DNA of 64,000 nucleotides, taken from assembly GCA_012845835.1 (NCBI GenBank), contig JABAKD010000027.1:5821465-5885464 (forward strand). Direction: 5' to 3'. A program made the translations under genes and the position numbers. This DNA is from Undaria pinnatifida. Its lineage: Eukaryota > Sar > Phaeophyceae > Laminariales > Alariaceae. The notes under the pieces are model-generated. The model was not told the origin of the DNA, did not search any database, and saw only the letters and a list, made by a program, of their open reading frames with translations. Positions 13,301 through 27,200 of this stretch are shown in pieces (the stretch's first letter is position 1; each line of letters starts with the position of its first letter).

Positions 13301-16300
13301 AGATGTTCACCAGGTGAGAAGATCTACGTCAATGGAAAATTATAATCATATCACGAAGCGTCTAGCACCCAAGAATGACTGGTGCGATGTTCCAATATAC
13401 CCTGTCGAAAAGCGGTGATCAATCATATCACGAAAGTCTAGCAAAAAAAACCCAGAAAGAGCAATATTCGAATGAGGTTCTCTTCAAAAAATGCGAAACG
13501 CATAATGGAATGTTTTGTGACCAGAAAAGCGGCGAGTTTGATGCTCCGATGTATCCTCTCAAAAAATAATGGGCAAACACACAATGAAGTTCAACCCAGA
13601 AAACAACGAGCGGGATCTTCCAATGTTTCCTCTCACTCCCCTTGCCCGCTCGCGCTCTTCCCTTCCTCGCCCATCTCGTGTATCGTCAGGGCTTCCGTGG
13701 CAGACACGATGCGACGCATGAAGTCCAAGGATGACGGACGAAGCGCCGCCGGCGCCGGCACCGGCGCCCATACCCTACCTGGAGGAGCCGCAGGGGGAAC
13801 GGCGGCGACAACAACAACAGCGGCAGCCACAACGACAACGACACCGTCGGGCACATCGGCGAGTGAGCCACCCCTCCCCGGGGCTCCTGCAGGGGCTTCC
13901 GGCGCCGCTGGGTCACCCGCTCGTGGGTCTCCTGCTCGTGGTGGTGGTGGCGGTGGTGGCGCGGGCGCTGGTGGCGTGTCGACTCCCACCCGACGAATCA
14001 GTGGCCGCCGCCGCGATGCTAGAACACCAGGTGGTGCCAGCGGTGGTGGCGGCAGTGGCGGTAGCGGCAGTGGTGGTGGTGGCGGTGGCGGTGGTGGCGG
14101 CGGTGGTGGTGGGAGTACCGGTGTGCGTACGCCAGGCCGGACGCGGACGCCCTCTCGGGCTTCTACTCGGCGCCGCACTGCGGAAGCGGCCGCTACCGCC
14201 GCTGCCGCCGCTACCGGTGCTACCGGCGGCGGTGCCGGTGACGCAGGCGCCGCAGGTGGCAGAGCCGAGGCGGGAGCGGGATCAGGAGCGGGCGGAGGAA
14301 CTTCTGGTGCGCAATCAGGCGCTGGTGCAGGCGGAGCAGCCCCTGCAGGAACTTCCGGATCTCGTGAGTGGTTGTTGGCGATCGGGGTGGGGCATGGGGT
14401 GGAGGGTGAGCGGAGGGTTGTGGGTTTTGTGCACCGGTGCCCCGTAAATGGTTTTGATTTTTCAATGTGGACGGGCGGGCGGGGGCGCGCGTCTGGATGA
14501 AGATGTGCCTCCACCCTTTGCACTGCTGTGGATTGCGTCGCTCATGATCTAACCAGGCCCAACCGTACCAAACCCAACCCAATCCTGCGAAACCAATCCA
14601 ACCATACCAACCAGGCCAAACCACACCATACCAAGCCAAATCAAACCCCGCCCAACCGAACCAAAACAAAACAAAACATGACAAAACAAAACAAACCACC
14701 CCTAACTACAACCCAAGTCAACCCAACCCAACCCAACCCCCGACCTCTCATGGTCATGTGATTGTTGTTACCAGCAGCCGGACACGGGCGCTCTATGGGT
14801 TCGTCCACAAGGGGAAGCCGAGGCACGCCCGGGCCGGGGCCGGGGTCTGCCGCCAGGCCTGGGTTTCCAAGCCGCATGCGCACGACGTCGCAGGAGTCAC
14901 GGATGGCGTGCCAGAGTTTCGCGGACGACGATGTAATGCTTGATGAGGTGGGTGTTGGATGAAGGGAGGCGTGTTGAGGCAGCGGGGACGGTTGATGTTA
15001 AGGGAACGGGGGGCGTGGGGTGATCGTCACTGACATGCAGAAGATCTACGTGTCTTGTTTTTGAGTTTTCTACGATAGGGTGTTGGTTATTTGACCCTTC
15101 GCGCCAATCCTTGCTGCGGTTTGCTCGGAAAATACTATGAAGGACGTCGACGTGGGTGATTAACGATGTATGGCCTATGTACTAATACCCAAATATATTT
15201 TTTAATATATATGTATATACATTTTGGGGGGGGGTGGCGGGGAAATTAATTGTGGATGCTATAGGCGGGGCAAATGTGTTGGCTTCATTTGTGGACCGTT
15301 TTCCCATGCTGTTTTTTTTCCGAGCGCAAACGAGCTTCTCATTTTCACCATGCCAAAACATAGGGACCCGTTTCGAGCTGGCTACAGCCGGGTTCTACAA
15401 CGAGGTTCTACGACCGCTGACCGAGATTCGTGGATACCATTCTCTCAAGTCTCGGAATCAATCAACGCACACAAGTTCATGGCAGCTTCAAGTATCTTGC
15501 TGACCCTACACCTCCCCACCCTACACATGTATGGCCTGTTGTCCGTTCGGCACAGGCATTCGGCGGTCACTCTGAGCGTCGAAGGGATGACATGCTGGTG
15601 GAGGTGGACCTAAGCTCCATCGTGGCCGATATGGCGGACGACCGAGGAGCGGGCGTGGACCATCATGACCATGGCGGCGTCGTTGCGGCTTTCGGCTCCC
15701 AGGACCCCTATGATATGGTGCGCGCTCTTGTTGTGTTGTTTGCTGGTGGTGACATGAGGGGGGTGGAGGCATAGGGGTTTTGGGGTGGCAGATGTTGGGG
15801 TAGGTGTGGGTGGGTGGGTGGGTGGGTGGGTGGTAGCGTGCTTCTGTTTGGTGGTGGTGGTAGAGTGGTGGGGGGGGTGAAGGGGTTGCAGGGGTTGGGG
15901 TAGGTGGGTGGTTGGGTGAGTGAGTAGGTGCTGCCTTTTAGCCTATGGCAGTGATCTAACCTATCCCCATGTTTCATTTGTTCTGTTTGTGATCATTTTT
16001 ATTTTTGTTATGAACAGGACGATGGAGTGCCGCAAGCGATGCTGCACTCGGACGACGACGAGGATGTAGTTGGAGGTGGCGGAGGCGTGGGGGGCGGGGG
16101 TGGCGGCAGCCGTCGCCATGGCGTCGACAATTCGGAATCCGAGGGGGACCATTCCGAAGAAAATTCCGACGAAGAGGGAGAGGAAGGGGAAGAAGACGAG
16201 GAAGACGAAGATTCCGACGATGATTCGGATGAGGACGATTCGGATGGAGATTCGGATGAAGACGGAGATGACGGGGATGAAGCGGGTGAACACGTCGTCG

Positions 16301-18124
16301 GCGAGGGAGGGGATGGAGATGCCATGGAGGAAGAGGAGGAAGAAGAAGAGGGAGAGAGGGAAGATGAGGAGGAGTTGGACGAGCAGGAGATCGACCTGGA
16401 TCAGTTCGAGGGGGGCGGGGATGACGAAGCTAACGGCGATGGAGAAGGGATGTTCATCTTGGGGTGAGAATCCAGCAGCAGTACTGTGTGCTATACTACA
16501 TTATCACACAGGAATATTTGTAGCATATACCAGATATCTACCTCACTGCAGAATCCCGCCCTGCATGAAGGGGACCAGCTGCAGTACGTACAACCTGACA
16601 GATATTGACTTTATCCCTCACCTCGCGCCCCTCGCGCCCTCCAACACCCCCCCCCCCCTCCCCTCCCCCCAGCCGTCCACATCTACCCCCAACCCCACCT
16701 CATCCTCCTAACCCCATCCCCGCCAACCCCAACCCCCCTACAGCGGCACCGACGACAACGTTCCCCCGGAGCTGGACTGGGGGGCAGAAGAGATGCTAGC
16801 CCCACAAGACCTAGGCGCTATCTACGCCCAGGTCGGCTGGGACCTCGGGTCGGAATGGGACCCGGGATCTCTCGCTGTAGCGGCTCTGGCTGGTGGCGGG
16901 CGGAGGGCACCGGTTTTCCATCACCCCGGAGGGGGCGGGGTTGGGGGGGGCAGGGACGGGGGGGAGGGGTGGGTGGCCCGGGGGGCGACGAGGGATCAGC
17001 TTCACTTATGGGGGGTCCAGCAGCCCCCGGGGCTGGCGAGGCAGTATGCGTCGTTCAATCGGCAGGTTGAGGGCGCCGCAGGGATGGTGAGTTTTTTTTT
17101 TTTCTCTTTGGGGGGGGGGGGGGGAGGCTGGGTTGTTTTATATATGTTGGTGTTTGGTTGGTTTTGAGACTCGATATGATTTGTGATTAATTATCAAAAG
17201 GAAACATACCGTCATTAACGTTTGTCAGCTGGGTACTGGTAGTGTTTACCTTATTCTTACTCCGAAAAAAATCCCGCACTACTTGAATGTAGTGTGTCCT
17301 CAAAAACGTTGGTAGAATTCCAGACCGAACCTTCTGCCGCGCGCGCTCGTTCGACTTCCTCCCCTCTCTCCACCGCCCCGCCCCCCTTAGCAGAACGTGA
17401 TGACCATGAACGACTTCATAGACAGCGATTCTGCACTCAGCCACATGCTCCGCTCTGTCGCACCGCCGGGGGCTGGGGGTGGTGCCAGCGCCCCGCCTCT
17501 AGTGCGCGTCGTACGGGGTGGGGGGGTGGACGGGAGATGGACCCAGGTAATGGTAGAATGCTTACACCTACACTATTTCCACGTAAGCGTGTCCCCAAAA
17601 TAACAGGCGCGGTTCTAAAGGGATTATGTGGAGAGCTTGTTGTTTTCGTGCATGCACAGCCTTGACCTCTTCTGTTGTTTTTGGGTGTTTTATGCCCTTG
17701 TGTCCCCCCCCCCCCCTCCCTCTGTTCTTCCTCTAAAACGAACGCAGAGACTAGTTGCTACCCAGGACATGCAGGCGGTCGTGCCTGGGCCTTCTCCTAA
17801 CACTACGAGGTAAGGGGCTATGTTTTGCTTGGTTGCTTTGTTTTTGGTTGATTTGTGGTTTGGTTATCTGTTTTTTTGTTTCTTTTCGTCACATTCTGTT
17901 TTGTTTGCTGTGTGCTGTTGTGTTTGGTTGGTTTCGGTTGGTTTCCTTATTTGTTTGTTTTTTCTTTTTGGTCTTAGTTGTTCAGACTGCCTGTACATTT
18001 AGATGTTTTTGATTCGCCTGGTTCGGCTAGAATGCGGCGGGTAGTTACTTACGATTTCTACTTTTGATTGTTTTGGCAGATTGGTTGATGTTCCGGTTGT
18101 TGTTGTTGGTGGTGGTGGTGGTGG

Positions 18125-18155
<31 letters not shown>

Positions 18156-18230
18156 CGGTGTTGTTGTTGTTGTTGTTGCTGTTGCTGTTGCTGTTGCTGA
18201 TGCTGTTGCTGGTGCTGCTGCTGGTGCTGC

Positions 18231-18265
<35 letters not shown>

Positions 18266-21200
18266 TTGCTGTTGCTGCTGTTGCTGTTGTTGCTGATGCT
18301 GTTGCTGCTGTTGCTGCTGCTGTTGCTGTTTGTGTTGCTACCTCATGCTCGGCTCTTTCCCCCCTTACCCTCCCCTGTAATGCCCGTGTTGACCAAACCC
18401 GACCGTACCGAACCAAACATCACCCTTCCCTACCATACCCTACCTACCCTACCCTACCCTACCCTACCCTACCTTACCCTACCCTACCCTACCCTACCCT
18501 ACCCTACCCTACCCTACCTTACCCTACCCTACCCTACCCTACCCCACCCTACCCTACCCTACCCTACCCTGCCGTACCGACCGCAAGGCTCTTCCCCGAC
18601 GGCCCGTCAGCAGCGACCCAGGCCCAGACGACTCCCGTCGTGCACCCTCTCCTCATGAGGCAGACGAGGGGACCCGGTAGCGGGGGCAGGAGCAGCGGGC
18701 GGGGCTCTAGGAGCAACCGTGGCGGCGCCGGTAACTTTGCCCCTAATGCAAGGCAGCAGGCGACGCTAGGATTGCTGCCTAACGAACGGCTGATTTGGGA
18801 CAGTAACATGGGCGCGATAGGCGGACCGGGTGGAGGGCTACCGGATCAGGCGTTGATGGACGCTATCGAGGTGCGTGTGGGTGGGTGGGTGGGGGGGAGG
18901 GGGGAGAGGGGTTGGTGTTGAGGTTGGATACGTTTTTGTCTCATATGTGTGGGAGCCTGCCGGATCGGATTATATCGAGTTGCGTGGAGATGGGTGGGCG
19001 GGCGGGTGGGTATTTGGTTGCGTTGGTTTTTGCATACCTCTTGGTGTGTTTGTTTGCTTTCCGTATTTTCGTGCGGAAATGGTTTTTCGTATTTAGTGCC
19101 TTTGTGAGCTAGTTAGTTTATGTTATATATGTCTGCTATTGTTGATGTCGTCACATTAGCCCATTACAGCTCTTCGTTCTGTATTGTGATTGGTGATGAT
19201 GTCTGACGTCGTTCGTATGCCTGCGTCGCGTGCACGCCTGCCAAAACATGACTCGGTCACAGGGCCTTAACCTCGTCGTCAATCAGCCGGGCGTCGCGGG
19301 CGGGGGCGGCGGAGCTTCCGGCGCTGCCCTTGCTGCTGCCGTCGGCCGCAACCCCGCCGACCCGGCTGCTGCCGCGCGCCGCTTGCAAGGTGGCGCCGCG
19401 GGAAGCGGGGCCGCCGCTACGGCGGCGGCGGCGGCTGCGGGGGCCATGGCAAATGAGGGTCGGTGGACCGATAACGGGCAGCCTCTCACGGCCGCGGAGG
19501 GTAGGACGGTGTTGCCGCTGCTGGATCAGGTGGAGCAGGCCATTGTTGCGCGGTTGCTGCCTTCGCAAGCCGTTGTCCATGAAGGCGCGCGAAGGGCTGA
19601 TGGCGGCGCGTCAGCGGGTGCGGGCGAGGGAGGAGCTCGGGATGGGGGCGTTGAGGAGGGGAAGGAGGAGCCGGTTAGTGGAGTGTTGTTTTGCTGTTTT
19701 TGTTATTGTTGACGGGGTGGGTTGATGGGAGGAGGGGAATGGGCTCGCGTTGCTCGTGGTGGTTGTATGAGCCAGGCAGCGCGACTGCGGACTGGATGTT
19801 CAGTTCTCCGGGAAATTATGCGTGACGGAATGTGCGCTTTCTGGTATGTGTCATTGTGGCGTACCCACATTGCGCCGTGTCGTAGGTTAATGCGGAAGGT
19901 TTGGTACATATTTGACAGGAATATGGGAAACCTATAGCAGGATTCTGATACCCGAATCCCCCCCCCCCTCGGAATCCCCCCTGCCTCCCCCCCCAACACC
20001 GAATGTATCTTCCGCCCCCCCTCCCCGACGGAATGGCTCCCGCCTCCCACCTCACGGAACCCCCCCCCCCCCCTCGCGCTTCATGCGACTAGCTGAACGC
20101 CTCACGGCGCTCCGCGCCCGATGCAAGCGTTGTCTCCCTGGTCGGTGAAACCCCGACGTGCTCCGTCCCGGCATTGTAGGGATGCGAGGGTCTATACCCT
20201 ATAGTCATACCACTACGGCCATGCATGAATATCGAGTACACTCCCCCCCCCCCTCTCGCCCGCTTCCGCCTCCGTCGATATACAGGACCAGGGAACGAGC
20301 GACAGTTTGGAGATTCGTCGCGCGAGAGCAGCGGCAGCGGCCGCGGAAGCCGTGGCAGCCGCAACTGCATTCACCAGAGGCAACACGGAGGCGCGAGCGT
20401 TGGGGGAAAGGGAGGAGGCGGTGGCGGCAGCGCGGGCAACGGCGGTGGCGGAGGGGGGGGACCCTCCCCCACCCGCAGAGCCATTCTTGGACTCAAGCGA
20501 CCCCCGGCCGCGCCCGGGCGAGACACCGGAGCAGGCGGAGGAGCGGGTCCGCTTTGCGGAAGCGCAGCGCAGGGTTAACCTCCCGCTCTTTTCGTTGAGG
20601 GACCCGCCGGAGGCTCCGGGCACGGTCGCGGCCTTAGGGCAAGGCGGTGGGGCTGCAGGTGAGGGCGAGGGTGAGGGTCGTGGTGAGGGTGGTGGTGGAG
20701 GTGGGGGTAGCATTGAAGGTCAGATTGAGGATGACCTTGAGAGGAGGCGCACGATGTTGAACCCGCGGAGCCACGCCACCGTACGGGCGGACTGGTCGAT
20801 GCAGTCGGTGTTCGCGGCGGCGGACTCGAGGGGCGAGTGGGGCGCGGCGATTGAGAGGAACGGAGGCGTTGGCGGTGGGAGTAGAACGCCGGCAGTGGCG
20901 GAAGGGGCGGCGGCAGCAGCGGAGGCGGCGCCAAGCACGACGGGGGGGGCTGGGACGACGGAGGCCCCTGCGTCTGCGTCGCCAGGGGCAACTGGGGCGG
21001 CATCTGCGGCAAGAACGACGCCGATGGCTGTGGAGGACACGTCGTCAGGTTTGTCGGGGTGTTGCTTGTCGGCGAGAGCGACAGGCTGGAGATGAGCGGG
21101 TGGGGGGCCAGCAGAGTTGTGGGGGGGTGGTAAGGGTACGAGTTGGGGGGAGGGGGGGACCGGGGGGGTCTTGTATGTTTTTTCGTTTTTGTGCCGTGAT

Positions 21201-24200
21201 ACGTCATCTCGCTGGAAGTGAGGCCATGTTCATTGTCTCCCTTCCACCCCCTTTACTTTTCTTTCTCCCCCCTCATTTTCACTTCTACCGTCTACCTCTT
21301 TCCCTCCCCCCCTTTCTCTCTCCCGCTAACCCTCTGTCTGCCTGTCCTTCCCTCCCTCCCTCCCTCTCGCTGCATTACTCACCGAACCCCTTTCGTCCCC
21401 CCGCGCTCCCCTCCCCCACCTTACATGCACTTATAATCGTAAACAAACTATAGTCTCCGAAGGTGAGGCGGTTGCGGCGTTGGCTTCTTCTCTGTCCCTC
21501 TCGCCCCGGCGCGACACGCACGTACAAGCGTGTACCTCGGCAGCAGCAGCAACTGCAGCTGCTTCTGGTACTTCTGCTTCTGCTACTGCTGCCACGGCTG
21601 GTGCCTCTGCGCTGACAGCATCGACGCCAGTTTCCGAACAGCAAGGGACGGCGTCGCGGCTTACAGAAGTTCCTGCTCCTGCCGCCGCTGGTGCTGGTGA
21701 TACTGCTCCTGTCGCTGTTGGTGCTGGTGTCGGTGCTAGTGCTCCTGCTGCTGCCTGTGCTGGTGCGGGTACTACTGCTGCTGCTGCTGATGCTGTGGCT
21801 GCTACGGCTGACTCCACGGCTACTAGTGGTCGTGCTGACGCCGCTGCTGCTCTGGCTGCTGTGGTGTCGGCGCCGGCGAGACAGGGCAATGAAGACGGAG
21901 AAGAAGAGGGTGGTATTGCGCTGGCGGCGCTCCTGCGAGGGGCGGACCAGGCAGTTGCTGCGCTCGAAGCGGCGACCCTTGCGAGGGAAGGGGAGGGCCC
22001 GGTCGCCTTAGCCGCATCGGAGGCGGGTGTTGGGGCGGAAGCGGGGGCGTCGGCGGAGGACAGGGCGGCGAGGAGGAGGCGTGCTGGAGGGGGGGAAGTT
22101 GTTGACGCGATGGAGGTGGACGGTGTGGAGGAGTCGAAGGGGGGGGAGGAGGAGAGTGATGATGAGGAACAGGATGGTGACGACCGCATGGGAGACGAAG
22201 GGGAGGAGGAAGAGGATGAGGAGGGGGGGGAAGAGGAGAAAGAAGGGCAGGAAGGCGAGGAGGAGGAAGAGGAAGGCGAAGAGGATGAAGAGGAAGATGA
22301 GGAAGATGAGGAGGGTGAGGGTGGGGACGAGGGTGGAGACGATGCCGCCGAGGATGCGGGCGGTGCAGCGGGAGGGGCGATGGTGTGCCCGCCCGGCATG
22401 GACCCCGAAGTGTTCGCGCAGTTGCCGCCTGACATGCAGGCAGACGTCATCCGCGAGCATCGCAGCACCGTAGGTGCCATGGTAAGTGGAGCAAGTTGGA
22501 TCTTGATTGAAGGGAAGGACCTAGGGGATAGGGGGAGGAGGGAGGGGGGGAAGGTAATTGAACGCCTTGAGGGTGTCGTGCTAAGTGAGCGAGGTTGGAT
22601 TTGTGTTGGTGCTGGAACCTACTACTGGTGTATTATACCTGGTATTTTGCTTTGTGTCTCAGTACCTAGTTTTTTCTTTTTTGTACCTGCTACTCGTGTA
22701 TTTGCTTGTAGTGTGGTTGCGTTTTTTTTTCTTCTTTTTTGCTTGATTGTGCTTCATTAACATACCTTGTTTTGCACTTACCGTCTTTATTGTTGGGTTT
22801 TTGTTTTTGGTTTCCTTGTTGATGTGTTGTCCCGTCACCGATCAGCAGGAGGACCAGGCGGAGCTGTTGGAAGCTGCAGGCCTAGACCCAGAGGCGCTTG
22901 CCGCCCTGCCCCCGGAAATGAGACGGGAGGTATTGGAACAGGTCAGTCGGTTGTCAAGCAAGCTGTAATTTTTTTATGTTTATCTCACCCCCCCTCAGTC
23001 CAGGCAACCAGGGTACCGTTTTTTTTTTTGCGGTCACCAGGATGGTTGTCGAGTAGGTCATATTGTGCGGGGTGGAGAACCCTAACTCCGCACAAGGGGA
23101 ATGATCGCATCACGTAGTCGCGCTTGGTGCAAGCAATATCCGCCTGGTTGGTGAAAACCGGACGTGCTCCGTCCCGGCATAGTAGGGGTGCGAGGGTCTA
23201 TGGTCATACGACTACGGCCATGCACAAACTGAGTACTGAGTACACCACTGAGTACTGAGTACACCCCCCCCCCCCCACACACACACACACCCCAGCCTCA
23301 CTCCAACCCCACCCCGACGCAACCCCTACCCGTTCCCACACCCATGCCCACGCGCTTACCCTCACCACCACCCACCCCGGCCCCCACCGCACGCACACAC
23401 CCACCCCCAGCCCCGCCCCCACCAATTAGGTCGGTTGATGTCACTCTTGCCCCTTGACGGAGAACCGTCAAGGAATTCCACACCCAAAACTAGTATATTA
23501 CGTCTAAAGAGGCGTTGACGGCTCAACAGTAGACCAGACCGTCAACCGACATCTTTAACCCCTCCCCTCTCTCCTGCCTCCCTTTGCTCGACCACGAAAC
23601 ATAGGAAGCTCGCAATCGTCGTGTAAGGGAAGCTCCGAGCGCAGCGCCGGCCGACCCTTCTAGGGCAACCGATATGGATAACGCCTCTTTTGTTGCGACT
23701 TTGCCTCCGGAGCTGCGGCGGGAAGTGCTGCTGAGCGCGGACGAGGCCCTGCTGAACACCCTTCCGCCTAACCTTGTGGCAGAGGCCATGGTCCTCCGGG
23801 AGCGGATTCCGCAGCAGGTAGGGTGGGCATGCTCACAGTAAATGTTGAGTACTACCTTTGCGCCTACGTTTCGGAGATGGTCTTCGTGTTCTGTTGTGTT
23901 GTGTTGTGCTGTGTTTTATTGTTTGTTTTTTTTCGTGCTGCTTTGGTGTGTTTCGGCTTATGTTGTGTTGTGCAGTGCCTTGCTGTGTTGTGTTCTCTTT
24001 TCTTTCTTTTTTTCCGCACTGCTTTGTTTTGCGTCGGGTTGTGTTGTGTAACGTGCTCAACGTAGTATTTGTCGCTGTGGTTCATCGGTAGAATTCACAA
24101 CTGACGTGTTTTTAGTATTTGTGTAAACTGTTGGAACTTTTGCAGGCGGGCTTACTTTGGAGCGCGTTGCTGTTGTTATTTTCGTGCTCCTTTAGTGTGG

Positions 24201-27200
24201 TTTGTTATGCGTTTTATGTGCAATTTCACGTGTGAAACTTTCCAAATATTTTTTCTGGGCGAAGTTCGAACCTGTCGTTGGTTTTGTTGTTTTTGCCGTT
24301 CAGTTGTATTTTTGTTTGTTTTGTTTCGTGTTTCTTGTCATTCAGCTTTTCTCGATCGGTAAAATCACAGCTGACGTACCTATACTGTATGTTTTGGCGC
24401 TCTTAATGCTGCAGGCGGACTTTCAAGCGGGGCAGGCCGCACAAGCGGCGGGGTACGTTTCAGGGGCGAGGGCCGGGGGCGCGTCGGCGAGGGCGTCGAC
24501 GGCGGCCGCTGTACAGGCGGGAGGAGCAGCCGCAGCTGCCGCGGCAGGTAAATAAAACTTTTTTTTGGTCTGGTTTGGTTGGCTGGATTAGCGTGGTGTG
24601 TGGGTTTTGGTTGGCTTGGCGTGGCTTGCTTTGGTTGCATTTTTTTTTTTTTGGTGTAACATATATATGCACGGTACCAAGACATGCTGTTGTGCTGCAC
24701 TTTGTGTTTTACGCACCGTTGTTGAACAAAACATTGTATATACCTGGTGCCCTGCTTGATATTTTCCGGGTGTGTATGTGTGTGTTTTGTGTGTTTTTGT
24801 CTTGGCTGTGCTGTACCGGGAACGTCTTGTACCGGGTGCACGTCGTTCTTAATTGTATTGGCTGTTTATGTCGCCTGTTTGTCTGATGTATTGTTGTGTT
24901 GTGCTGTACCAGGAGCAAACCGGCAGGCGGCGGAAACGAAGAACGCTCATGAGGGGGAATGCAGGCTAGAGCTCGACCCGCCGGGGACACAAACCTCGCC
25001 GCCCCAGGTGAGACGGGGTCTAGTTGTTGATGTATATCACCAGACAGTGTATGGTTCCCCTTCAGGATGTGTTTTCAGTCCCCGGGGGTGTTGCATGTTG
25101 AACACGACCAAAACTCTTGAAAACTAAGCTATACAGAAGTAATAAATCGCACCGAGCGAGTAGCACCGACCAGCAAACTCAAGTGTATAGATAGCTAATT
25201 TAATCTGTCACTAGGGGCGTGTGTGGGCTGGACCAAGGCTTGACGCCTACCAGGTACCTGGTACGTGGCTGGTGTTGGTTGGGTGGCGAAGTAGGCCAAC
25301 CAACTGATTTTCTCTGGTGTTTTTCTCGATAGAAGTTATAGCAGTAGTCGCACCGTGCAATTATCACCGATCAGCACAAACGAGTTTATAGATGGCTTTT
25401 TAATCTGTCACTAGGGCCGTGTGTGGGCTGGATCAAGGCTTGACGCCTACGAGGTACCTGGTACGTGGTTGGTTTTAGTTGGGTGGCGAAGTAGGCCAAC
25501 CAACTGTTTTTCTCTCGAGTTTTTCTCGATGGAAATCACAGCAGTGGTCGACGCAGGTACATGGAGCCGCTATGATACACTTTAAGAAATTGCGATGACA
25601 TGGATATCTTGACTACACGACAAAAAAGATATCTTGACTACACGACACAAAAGAAACTTGGTTTTGTTGTCCTGTAACCATGCTTTTGCATACAGGACGT
25701 ACATGCTGCACTTGCCCCCCCCCCCCCCCCAAGTTTTTTTTTTTTTTTTTTTCGTTTATCAACGAAACGGTCGCTCGCTGTCCAGGTGCCCCGGGAAACG
25801 GTGGAGATGGTGATTCGACTGCTGCACCTGCTAAGCCCTATGAAGCCACACAGGCTTCTTCAGCGCACCGGCCTCAACCTATGCGTCTGTCATCCGGTCG
25901 TGAGGTAACGAGGTCCCCTCCCTACCCGCTCACATTGTAGGTTTCAGGAATTGGAAATAACCTAGTAAGAGCGCCACGATCCTGGGGAGACGCGACGTGG
26001 TTTGGTTAGGTTTGGCCCGGTTTGGTTTGTTTTGGATTGACTTTGTTTGGTGTTGGCCTAGTTTTGGTTTTGTTCGGTTTGGTTTGGTGTGGTTTGATAT
26101 GGTTTGGTTCGGTTTGGCTTGGTTTTGGTCGGTTTTGGTTGGCATGGCTTGGATTGGTTTTATTTGGTACTTCTTGGTTCGGCTCGATTCGGTTCCACTC
26201 GGTTGGGTTCGGTCGGTTCCTCTCGGTTGGGTTCGGTTCGGTTGGGCTGGGTTCGGTTCCGTTCGGTTCGATTCGGTTGCAATTCGGCTGGGTTCGGTTT
26301 GTTCCGTTCGGTTCGGCTCGGTTGCTCGGTTCGGTTCGGCTCGGTTCGGTTCGGCTCGGTTCGGTTCGGTTCGGCTCGGTTCGGTTCGGCTCGGCTCGGG
26401 GCGGGCCGGGCCGGGCCGGGCCGGGGCGGGGCGGGCCGGGGCGGGCCGGGGCGGGGCGGGCCGGGGCGGGCCGGGGCGGGGCGGGGCGGGGCGGGGCTGT
26501 GTGATGGGGTATGGTGATGTCGTCATGATAGGGTGACCCCACTCTCCCACTCCCCCTCCCCGGTTTTGTGTTGTTTTGCGCACGCGAACACAGGCGGGCG
26601 GTGGTCCAAGCGTTGGTGCACATGATCAAGTCCGACCCACGCAAACTTAGACTGGCTCTTCAGGTGAACACGATGTGTGGTGCACTTCGCCGCTTATCCA
26701 ACATCTCATCGATGTTTTTTTGTAATGAACATACCCGTAGAACTGACAAGAAATCGCACTGACTAGGAGCGCTTTCCTGGCCGATTTTATCCGCCACACG
26801 GTGTTGTGGCACTCCGAAACTCACCCGTTCGAATGCTTGGCCAAGCAGCTGCTGGCCAGCTACTATTAATAGCAGCAGCACTGTTTGGTCGCCCATTCGA
26901 TCGGTCTGCCTGAACTGACCGCCCTGTGCTGCATCCACTTGGTATTGCCACTCACGCGATTAACAACTTCTATCACATGTTGCTGCGATCAATGCCAATT
27001 TATCAACCCCATATTATAAACCAAAACGCGTACTCCTCTATGAATCAGAAATAACGCCATGCCGCCTAAGACGGGATTTTCCTTGGTTCTGTTCCCGATC
27101 AAACGTCCCTCTCCCTTTCCCGTCTTCTTTTTCCTCGGCTGCCGTTACCCCTCCTTATCGCCATGCGTTCTTGCATGGCAATGGCGGCGGTAATCGTGAT

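Noticed and set aside
13633-14523. 296-codon minus-strand ORF opposite exon 13
   Set aside because: GC-rich low-complexity DNA lacks stops on both strands; the + strand is supported by splice sites, phase and flanking homology.
18045-18921. ORFs of Val/Leu or Thr/Ala repeats over the GTT/GCT tract
   Set aside because: Pure trinucleotide repeat; not connected to any splice-consistent exon except exon 20 itself, whose frame happens to continue upstream.
20575-21207. 210-codon minus-strand Pro/Ser-rich ORF
   Set aside because: Complement of low-complexity exon 22; no recognisable domain.
21691-22011. Leu/Val-rich ORF resembling membrane segments
   Set aside because: Out-of-frame shadow of the Ala/Gly/Thr-rich half of exon 23.
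25930-26644. Long minus-strand ORFs with Pro/Asn/Arg/Thr repeats opposite intron 28
   Set aside because: They arise from the CGGTT/GGGCC simple repeat, which is open in nearly all frames; no family similarity.
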